Shown here one piece after another: positions 1-6,109 of a stretch of 64,000 bases of DNA (the first letter of the stretch is position 1; the number at the start of each line of letters is the position of its first letter). Both the position numbers and the translations under genes were made by a program. Origin of the DNA: Pictodentalium vernedei (lineage: Eukaryota; Mollusca; Scaphopoda; Dentaliida; Dentaliidae); NCBI GenBank assembly GCA_031216915.1, contig JAUFNR010000049.1, forward strand, positions 124,001 to 188,000, read 5' to 3'. The notes beneath the pieces were generated by a model that had not been told where the DNA came from, did no database searches, and saw nothing but the letters and a program-made list of their open reading frames with translations.

Positions 1-432
1 TTTCTTGAAAATCTACAAGACTCGTTTAGAGAAATCCACAGAAAACATGAAGTTTTGAGCTTTTTGGGGGCATTGCTGTTTAACCAGCCCAAAACGGGTT
101 AACACTTGGTTTTCTGAACACCCTTATTACTTACAAAAATGATCTTCGGTGAATTCCACTTCCAGTAAAGAAAGTTATATTTATCTCTCATGTATTGTTT
201 GGGTGGGGTGGGGGCCTGAAACCGGCCTATTTCATCAAAATTTCGATGTTTGGCAGCCTGTGGAGGGTTACCATATGCATCGCCTGATATGTCGTGTGTA
301 TCAAAGGGCGTGTCACAGACAGGTCTAGCAATGCCGAATGTATAAAAAAAATCTACAAGACGTGTTTCGAGAAAGTGCCGATAAACCCCAATTTTGACAG
401 TTTTTTGCCAATTGTGACGAAATAAGGGTTAA
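1..432 (+). repeat. Satellite block, right part only (unit 1)
   Basis: The end of the block whose left part lies before the window. GGGTTAA stands at 96-102, a GGGTTA variant at about 265, and GGGTTAA at 426-432, giving the same 161-170 bp steps. The text matches the block end at 6008-6439. Confidence 0.85.
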
Positions 433-546
433 ATCGAAAATTCCGCTTCGGTATATTTTTAGATTTTGTGCCCCTCTATGCGTGTGCAAAATTTTGTGAA
501 AATCGGTCCGAAAATGGCTTCGGAATCGTGCGGACAAAATGTGTGG

Positions 547-577
547 AAAAAAAAAAATAAAAAAAAAAAAAAAAAAA
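547..577 (+). repeat. A-rich tract before the hairpin doublet
   Basis: A run of 11 A, one T, then 19 A in unit 1. It recurs in all units, one base longer in units 7 and 8. It could be the poly(A) tail of an older retroposed sequence lying just upstream, or simply part of the adjoining repeat. No target-site duplication was found to decide this. Confidence 0.9.
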
Positions 578-665
578 TAATCCGTAGAAAAACAATAGTC
601 TTTTCCAGAGGGAAAAGCCTAATAATCCGTAGAAAAACAATAGTCTTTTCCAGAGGGAAAAGCCT
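576..665 (+). repeat. Two identical 45-bp repeats, each with a perfect hairpin
   Basis: Positions 576-620 and 621-665 are identical 45-bp direct repeats. Each holds the inverted repeat CTTTTCC-AGAG-GGAAAAG (600-617 and 645-662), a 7-bp stem with a 4-nt loop. I recall similar short modules, built as ACAATAG, a hairpin, then CCTAATAA, from repeats in several marine animal genomes, but cannot name a family. Copies in the other units begin at 6583, 12609, 18620, 24642, 30667, 36690, 42733, 48755, 54779 and 60789, always as two modules. The two-module state was therefore fixed before amplification or is kept uniform. Confidence 0.9.
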
Positions 666-677
666 AACTAGATTTTT

Positions 678-693
678 CGATTTCAAGAAATCG
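678..693. repeat. Short perfect inverted repeat (7-bp arms)
   Basis: CGATTTC-AA-GAAATCG, a 7-bp perfect stem with a 2-nt loop, just after the 45-bp doublet. With the two doublet hairpins it makes three inverted repeats within 94 bp. It recurs in the other units. It may be the end of the same small element or chance; no function is assigned. Confidence 0.6.
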
Positions 694-1503
694 AGAGATT
701 CACCTATTCCGCTTGTCTTTTTAGGCAGCGACGAAATAAGATTGCATATAGAGCTGGTAGTTTTTTAGGCTATATTAAGTGCATAGCCGATAGAAAACTC
801 CCTACAGTGTCTAACAATTCTTTCGGCAATACTCTTTCACATTGGCGTGAATGCTGTATGCTTAATGTCCAAGTTAGGGCTAAATAGCAAACCCGTTGAA
901 CAAATCGCGTGTACTTAATAATAACAACATGTGCATGTGTGACACCATAGATTGTGGCGAACGTTTTCGCAGCAGCCATCCCAAACATTCAGCGTTTGTA
1001 CCTGAAGCTCGCCCGAACTCGGTCATATTATTAGAAAGTCCCGAAACCAAGCATGGGCCTCGAGGCAGCCGCCCCTCTCTCTCAACCCACACCCCGAACG
1101 TGCACATACCCTCTCCTGACATTCAACATGATAGAATGGGAAACTGGTGTCGCTCTCTGTGTGAAAAGATGCGGTAACTATTTGTGAAGAATGAGTGAAA
1201 AAATGATGGAAATCGGCCAAGAATTGGCCGAGATATAGCGTTTTAATGAGTTGAGGTAATTGTTTGAATTTGGTCCCGTTCTAGCCGGTGCGACCTGACG
1301 CTGGGTATATGTCTGGGGTTGTGGCACTGCTCCCCCTCTGGGGTAGTTCCGCTTGAAATTGTGGATTCTCAGTTTCTATTGGAGAGACGCTGGTGACTGA
1401 AAGATGCATTGTGTACACTGGCGCCAAATGGACCTCGCCAAGCTGGTAACAGTTAGATATTTGTCAGAAATGAAAAGTGGACAGTAATCGCGCATGGGTT
1501 AAT
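694..1503. other. Stretch with no recognised feature
   Basis: No gene, RNA or known mobile element was recognised here. Overlapping short open frames on both strands carry no motif I know. The only local structure is the inverted repeat at 1214-1230 (CGGCCAA-GAA-TTGGCCG). The final part has a GGGTTAA heptamer at 1496-1502, like those in the satellite block, directly before the A1/A2 duplication. The stretch recurs nearly unchanged in all eleven units. Confidence 0.7.
1214..1230. repeat. Short perfect inverted repeat CGGCCAA-GAA-TTGGCCG
   Basis: A GC-rich 7-bp stem with a 3-nt loop in otherwise unremarkable sequence, followed by an AT-rich stretch without the T run expected of a bacterial-type terminator. 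It is present in every unit. It could be a protein-binding dyad or part of a decayed element. Confidence 0.6.
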
Positions 1504-1704
1504 GGCGAATAGGCGGTAATCTGGCTAATTTGACATTAAAATTGAACAGACAGCAGTGTCGCTCATACGCCCACTACGTCCAGACCACTGGAGGCAGCTA
1601 CACGAAATTTTCAGAAGTTGTTCTACTCTTCCTGCCCGACAGGTTAGTATCTTTGTCGAGTGGCGTGACCGCGTGGGAACAATGTGGATCGCGTGGAAAC
1701 CGAA

Positions 1705-1719
1705 GGGACGATTCGTCCC
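1705..1719. other. Conserved palindrome GGGACGA-T-TCGTCCC in A1
   Basis: A perfect inverted repeat with 7-bp arms and a single central base. The same 15 bp sit unchanged in A2 at 2108-2122, in a gap-free alignment where about one base in five differs. It could be a protein-binding site or a structural element; this is inference. Confidence 0.6.
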
Positions 1720-2107
1720 TCCTCTATTCCCAATGCAACGACGTTTCCATTCACTATTCACCTGTCACCCGTCGAGTTTGGCATTATTTCTGTCTATTTG
1801 ACGAACTGTTCAGCTTTCAATATTCACACGTTCACGTGGGACTGAAAGTTTGGAGTTAAACTGCTTATTTCAGAGCGTACCGGCAGAAACTGACAACTCG
1901 ACCCGGTGGCGAAAAAGCAGTCGTCTGGCTAATTTGACATTCAAACTGAACAGATACAATGTCGGATACACGCCAATTATGTCCCGACCATACAAGGCAG
2001 CAACTTCAGATTCTCAGAATGTTTTCTCCTGTCCCTGCCCGACAGTTTAGTATCTTTGTCAAGTGCCAAGACCGCGTGGAAACACCGTGGATCAGGTGGA
2101 AACCGAG

Positions 2108-2122
2108 GGGACGATTCGTCCC
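2108..2122. other. Conserved palindrome GGGACGA-T-TCGTCCC in A2
   Basis: Second copy of the 15-bp palindrome, 403 bp from the first at 1705-1719 and identical to it despite about 21% divergence of the surrounding duplicate. Confidence 0.6.
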
Positions 2123-2230
2123 TACTTTCTTCTCAATTCAACGACTTCCCTATTCATTATTTATCTGTCACCGGCTGAGTTTGGCATTATATCTGTCTAT
2201 TTGATGAACTTTTCAACCTTAACTATTTGC

Positions 2231-2698
2231 GGCCTCGTGTTTCACCACCGAAAGGCCACTGCACGGTTACCAATATATTCAGGGACTGATTTTGCAAAAA
2301 AAACCATTATTCCGACTGTACCCACATGGGAACTCCTAAATCTGTAAGGGTTAAATTTTTAATAATAACGTATAAAACAGAAGTTGTCGTGCTACGCTTG
2401 CTGCATGCAGGCATAGAAAACATTCAGCGCTCAATGAATTAGGAATGGAGTAAATTGTCACTTAAACCAGCGAAATTCTGAAAAAAATGAGAGTTTTTTT
2501 TCGCCGGCACCTACCTTATTGCATCCGAGCAGGGACTGCGTTAAACTTTACAGCAACCTTATAACAGAAAATATTCTTGGAATTGAACTGTGAATACGAA
2601 TTTCGAAAGCCTACAGAATGCAAATGGGTGGGTGGCGGGCATCATCACTGGATCTAATGTTGTATTTCATGTTTTCTTTATATTCTATTTATTTTTTT

Positions 2699-2700
<2 letters not shown>
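2231..2700. other. Stretch with no recognised feature
   Basis: Nothing is recognised here. It contains another GGGTTAA heptamer at 2348-2354, a T8 run near 2495 and a T-rich lead-in to the TC tract. It has no coding signal and no tRNA-like or other RNA-like fold that I can see. Confidence 0.6.

Positions 2701-2768
<68 letters not shown>
2701..2768 (+). repeat. (TC)n microsatellite
   Basis: A pure TC tract of 68 nt in unit 1, with no interruption in any unit. Lengths in units 1 to 11 are 68, 62, 66, 62, 66, 62, 84, 68, 58, 50 and 62 nt. It is the largest single source of unit length variation. A polypyrimidine-polypurine tract of this kind can form triplex DNA. Confidence 0.99.
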
Positions 2769-2774
<6 letters not shown>

Positions 2775-2970
2775 ATCTGTGTTTGTCTATAATGTTTATA
2801 ATATTTTGATTTTGCTAGATTCTGTTATTTATGGAATACGTTCTGCCATATTGTAAATTATTAGTCACCGTACAGGAACGGAAGGGCTTCTAAGTGGTAA
2901 GCACTTGTCCTCCAATCCTGATTTGCATTGTCAAATGGCAAATAAAATATGTTTAATCTAATCTAACAGT
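2769..2970 (+). mobile_element. Possible 3' end of a CR1/L2-type LINE (relic)
   Basis: The stretch is AT-rich, carries a polyadenylation-type AATAAA at 2941-2946, and ends in a short tandem, TTAATCTAATCTAA (2953-2966), just before the G-tract minisatellite. LINEs of the CR1/L2 group often lack a poly(A) tail and end in short tandem repeats, and I recall CTAATC-type ends from marine invertebrate members. No reverse transcriptase or endonuclease coding was found upstream, so it would be a 5'-truncated remnant. It may also be unrelated sequence that merely ends in a simple repeat. Confidence 0.35.
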
Positions 2971-3123
2971 AGGGCGGGGGGGGGGGGGGCATGTGTCCTA
3001 GGTAAAAAAAACAGCAGGGTGCAGGTGTTCTAGATAAAATAAACAGCATGGGGGGGGGGGGGGATGTCCCCGCTAATTAATTTTAATAGCAGGCAGTTGT
3101 TCATGGGGCAGGTGTCCTATCCC
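2971..3123 (+). repeat. Degenerate G-tract minisatellite
   Basis: Three imperfect units (2971-3016, 3017-3048, 3049-3091) each end in AACAGCA or AATAGCA after an A-rich part. A fourth, more diverged piece runs to 3123 and repeats the CAGGTGTCCTA text. Two units begin with long G tracts (2976-2989 and 3050-3063). Across the array the first tract is 12 to 22 G and the second 11 to 22 G. The G runs could support quadruplexes, and they are also sites where sequencing length errors are likely. Confidence 0.85.
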
Positions 3124-3956
3124 ACTGGTACTTGGCCTTGATGGAAATAACATTTCAACAAGAAACAACGGGAAACTTATTTGCAATAAAGCTGCAAATA
3201 CAAACTTGATTTTAGGACCATTCCATGGACATGTTAAAGCCTACTGCGATATCAGCGTTTCTTACTCTCGTCCTTTCACCACACCGCAGTATTTTACCCG
3301 AGTCGAGTTCTGACGTCATGAAAGTTTGACGGACATGCTTTCAATTTTGTTATTGACAACAACATATTTATAATTTCGTGCTTACTGATCCGAATTTTGA
3401 AAACGACACACGCAATCGCGAAAGCATTTTCTGAAAAACACGATTCTGTAAAAGGTTTTAATGAAATTTGATTATTTTTTTTTTATTTTCTATTTCGATG
3501 GCTCTTGTCGAAAAGGTGCTAATCACTGATCGTCCCAAACGAGATCAAAGACACGCCGTAGTTTAATAACAGACAGAGAATCTTCTAAGAATATACATGC
3601 GCAATCCTAAAATGCAATAAATCAAGTGTATTTTCACGTTTTATGAGAGAAATATGTCCAATTGTATCATTGAATCATTTTTAGGTATATGTGGGTGAGA
3701 AATTTTCTATACGGACAAAATACAGGCTAAATAAAATATTTGCCATTATTTTCCGCAGACGTATTTTTGTCTTTGCTTCTTGGGGAAATTTCTTGCTGCT
3801 AAATACAACGAAGGTGTGTTATTTGATGTGGTCAGAACCGTCAGGTGGTCGGGTCCGAAACCGCACCTCGCAGAGGATGTAGTGGGGGTGTCGATTTTAC
3901 AAGTAATGTAGGCAGCGTACACGGCATGGGCTGTCTGCCTTTAATCCGACAAAACA
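3124..3956. other. Stretch without recognised genes; contains CRE and TATA-like sequences
   Basis: No gene or known repeat is recognised. It holds a perfect CRE-type octamer at 3311-3318 and a TATA-like sequence at 3365-3373, listed separately. The last part (about 3925 onward) already resembles the end of a satellite monomer, with a CCTTTAATCC-like run before the GGGTTAA at 3957, so the satellite block probably starts slightly upstream of 3957. Confidence 0.6.
3311..3373 (+). promoter_or_regulatory. Candidate Pol II promoter: CRE octamer plus TATA-like box
   Basis: A perfect TGACGTCA, the consensus binding site for CREB/ATF proteins, lies at 3311-3318. A TATA-like TATTTATAA follows about 47 bp downstream at 3365-3373. 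The octamer is intact in the units checked, including the partial last one. An 8-bp match can arise by chance, and no start site or transcript can be seen, so this is only a candidate. If used, it would transcribe toward the satellite block. Confidence 0.25.
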
Positions 3957-3974
3957 GGGTTAAGGCTTGGTTTT

Positions 3975-3984
3975 TTGAATACCC

Positions 3985-3987
<3 letters not shown>
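3975..3987. repeat. SINE target-site duplication, left copy
   Basis: TTGAATACCCTTA, repeated exactly at 4370-4382 on the other side of the SINE. The same text is the normal content of a satellite monomer (compare the TGAATACCCTTACTACTT near 5450), so the empty site can be read directly from neighbouring monomers. Confidence 0.92.
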
Positions 3988-4015
<28 letters not shown>

Positions 4016-4369
4016 TTGGTGTTTAAGGTCACATACTTCTGCACAATGGCTAATCGTGACCGTGACAGTTTTAGAGGTGGAGGAAGCCGGAGTACCCGGA
4101 GAGAACCACCAAGCATCGACGAGCAACTGTCAGCTCCTCAACATTCTCACTCTGTTCAGGCTCCGCTCAGGCAGGGTTACAGAGGTTGAAGACATGTGCA
4201 CCATCGACGTGCAGTATGCCTTAGTACACGGGGACATCGTGCCCCTATGTCGGCAACCGGACCAAAGTGCCTTGCCCAAGGACACAACGTGAGTCGTCCC
4301 GGACGGGGATCGAACTCGGGACCTCTAGCATAGAAGTACAATAGTCTACCACTGAGCCACCGCGCTCCC
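3988..4369 (-). mobile_element. Complete tRNA-derived SINE, unit 1 copy (382 bp)
   Basis: Read on the minus strand, the element starts with a tRNA-like head (4369 down to about 4297). Its A box is TGGCTCAGTGGT (4359-4348) and its B box is GAGTTCGATCC (4317-4307); these form the internal RNA polymerase III promoter. The anticodon stem no longer pairs well, so it is not a working tRNA gene. The body follows with the motif CTTGGGCAAGGCACTTT (4280-4264), then a CCGGGTACTCCGGCTTCC segment near 4104-4082. I recall both as common in SINEs of marine animals, the second possibly belonging to the deeply conserved Nin-type central domain; an alignment would decide. The element ends in an AATA-repeat tail (about 3988-4017). 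Exact 13-bp duplications flank it. Non-autonomous: it codes for nothing and would depend on LINE enzymes. Confidence 0.92.
4307..4359 (-). promoter_or_regulatory. Internal Pol III promoter of the SINE (A and B boxes)
   Basis: The A box TGGCTCAGTGGT at 4348-4359 and the B box GAGTTCGATCC at 4307-4317 (minus strand) fit the consensus of type 2 Pol III promoters, as in tRNA genes. Spacing is as in a tRNA with a short variable arm. All ten SINE copies in the window keep both boxes. Transcription would run leftward into the satellite monomer and the stretch at 3124-3956. Confidence 0.8.
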
Positions 4370-4382
4370 TTGAATACCCTTA
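4370..4382. repeat. SINE target-site duplication, right copy
   Basis: An exact match to TTGAATACCCTTA at 3975-3987. It directly adjoins the first base of the tRNA-like head (minus strand), so the SINE is full length at its 5' end. Confidence 0.92.
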
Positions 4383-5105
4383 ATACTATCATACATTATC
4401 CCCCAGGAATAAATCTGATAAAAGAGGTCATGTTTATCTATTGCATACCCATTTTGCTGCCCGAAAACAGCCGATTTTATTAAAATTTTGACGTTTAGCA
4501 GCCGGTAGAGGCATTAACAAACGACTAGCGGAATATTCTATCTATGCAATTTGTAAGACCTGCCAATGTCAAATTGTTCTTGAAAATCCCCAACAAGCAG
4601 TTAGCGAAATCCACGAAAATGTAAATTTTAAGCGTTTAAGGGGCATCTCTCCTTATCCAGTTCAAAATGGGTTAAGTTTCATTCTTTTAAATACCCTTAC
4701 TACTTACAAACCTTAAACACCAATTAGATTCCATGATTTTTCTGGACCCCCACAGTGTCTGATGAATTGTTTTTAACTGTCTCACAAAAGTTCCTTCATT
4801 GATGTTATGAGAACGGTGAGTATAGTAGTCTCAAATGATTCGGTTTGGTTTTGATAAAAAAATGTTTAGGTAAAACCCATCATTAATGGTAGAATGGGTT
4901 AATATCAATATCAATGTTTCCCTATCAGTTTTGCGTCCGGTAAAAGCCCATGAAGGGTTAACAAATGCCTACCAGAATAATTGATCCATGCAACTGGACA
5001 TATGACACCAAGACCTATCAACGGCCATTTTCTCTTGAAAACCCCACAAAATGTTTGTAAAGAAATCCAGGGAAAACGATTTTTAAACTTTTGATGGGTG
5101 TCCCT

Positions 5106-5130
5106 GTTAACCTCCCCAACAGGGGTTAAC
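5106..5130. other. Dyad GTTAACC-N11-GGTTAAC in a satellite monomer
   Basis: Perfect 7-bp arms at 5106-5112 and 5124-5130, separated by 11 bp. The inner 6-bp arms TTAACC and GGTTAA with the same 11-bp spacer recur in two other monomers, at 5747-5769 and 6087-6109. Two more monomers (near 4655 and 5410) keep only decayed versions. It may be a binding site for a dimeric protein; no binding protein can be named. Confidence 0.6.
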
Positions 5131-5746
5131 GCTTGGCTTTTTGAATACCTTTATTACTTACAAAAATGGTCCTCTGTGAATTCCACTTCAAACAAAGGAG
5201 ATTATGTTTATCTCTCATGTATACATTAGGTGCTGTGCGTGTCTGAAAACAGTCCCATGTTAACAACATTACGATGCTTGGCAGCTTGTAGATGGTTAAT
5301 GTCACATAAACACCTACGAATAGTCAATTTGTCTTGAAACCCTACAAGTTACCGTTAGGGAAATTCACAGAAAATGGGAATTTAAAGCTTTCAAGGGATA
5401 TCTCTCTTTAGCCTGCCCAAAATGGGTTAAGACGTCGACTTTTGAATACCCTTACTACTTACAAAAATGTTTCCATATAAATTGTACGCGCGATAAAAGA
5501 AGGAACTTTTCTTTGTGGTGTACCCTTTGGGTGCTGTTGGTGTGCAAAAACAGCCCATTTTATCGCAATTTTGACCTTCAGCAGCCCGGGGAGGGTTAAC
5601 TAATGCTGACCAGAATATTTTGTTCATGCGACTTGTAATGTCACACCAAGACCTGCAAATAGCCGATTTTTCTTGAAAACCTACAAGATGTTGTTAGAGA
5701 AATCCACAGAAAACGGGTATTTTAAGATTTTAATGGGTATCTCTCT

Positions 5747-5769
5747 TTAACCAGCCCCAAATGGGTTAA
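5747..5769. other. Dyad TTAACC-N11-GGTTAA in a satellite monomer
   Basis: Arms at 5747-5752 and 5764-5769, spacer 11 bp, in the same place relative to the monomer start as the dyads at 5106-5130 and 6087-6109. Confidence 0.6.
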
Positions 5770-6086
5770 GACGTCAAATTTTGAATACCCTTACCACTTT
5801 CAAAAATATTTTCCGATCAATTTTGCGTCCGATAAATGAAGGCCCCTTTCTCTGTGGTATATCGTTTGGGTGCTGTTGGTGTCTAAACACAGCCCATTTT
5901 ATCACAATTTTTACGTTTAGCAGCTCGGGGAGGGTTAACTAATGCCGACCGGAATATTTTATCCATGCAACTTGTAATGTCACACCAAGACCTGAGAGTG
6001 ACCAATTTTTCTTGAAAATCTACAAGACTCGTTTAGAGAAATCCACAGAAAACATGAAGTTTTGAGCTTTTTGGGGGCATTGCTGT

Positions 6087-6109
6087 TTAACCAGCCCAAA
6101 ACGGGTTAA
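6087..6109. other. Dyad TTAACC-N11-GGTTAA in a satellite monomer
   Basis: Arms at 6087-6092 and 6104-6109, spacer 11 bp. It is the third dyad of the block with identical spacing. The equivalent copy in unit 1 is at 80-102. Confidence 0.6.

Larger units (their letters stand above)
1504..2230 (+). repeat. Diverged tandem duplication A1 (1504-1827) and A2 (1908-2230)
   Basis: Two copies of a segment of about 325 bp lie 403 bp apart, with about 80 bp between them. Over a gap-free stretch of 246 bp (1556-1801 against 1959-2204) I count 52 mismatches, so identity is about 79%. Both copies stay open for 81 codons in one frame. The mismatches fall 20, 19 and 13 on codon positions 1, 2 and 3, the reverse of what protein conservation would give, and copy A1 opens with GTG rather than ATG. 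I therefore read the pair as non-coding. The 15-bp palindrome GGGACGATTCGTCCC is unchanged in both copies. The duplication is much older than the array, because A1 and A2 differ far more within a unit than either does between units. Confidence 0.9.
1..6007 (+). repeat. Array unit 1 (6007 bp)
   Basis: First full unit and the reference for sub-feature coordinates here. Variable tracts: (TC)n of 68 nt at 2701-2768, G tracts of 14 at 2976-2989 and 14 at 3050-3063, and the shortest SINE AATA tail of the array (about 33 nt). A C at about 5888 interrupts an A run that is unbroken in the units checked against it. It has T at 2164, shared with units 3 and 4 only. Confidence 0.98.

Noticed and set aside
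576-665. CRISPR array
   Set aside because: There are only two direct repeats, contiguous and without spacers, in a eukaryotic-type satellite context.
466-768. Open frame of 100 codons over the A-rich tract and the hairpin doublet
   Set aside because: The lysine run comes from the A tract and a repeated peptide from the 45-bp doublet. In units 7 and 8 one extra A changes the frame without any sign of compensation.
1556-2204. Two open frames of 81 codons in A1 and A2 with about 60% identical residues, which look like paralogous small proteins
   Set aside because: The differences fall 20, 19 and 13 on codon positions 1, 2 and 3 and nearly all change the residue. A1 starts with GTG. The resemblance reflects DNA duplication, not protein conservation.
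1496-2354. piggyBac-like element, because GGGTTAA stands on both sides of the A1/A2 block
   Set aside because: piggyBac ends should be inverted (TTAACCC on the left). Here both heptamers are direct, and no terminal inverted repeat or transposase was seen.
2618-2809. Open frame with a long Ser-Leu run
   Set aside because: It is a translation of the TC microsatellite.
4297-4369. Genuine tRNA gene on the minus strand
   Set aside because: A and B boxes are present, but the anticodon stem pairs poorly and the T stem has mismatches. The sequence continues into a SINE body with a simple-repeat tail and flanking duplications.
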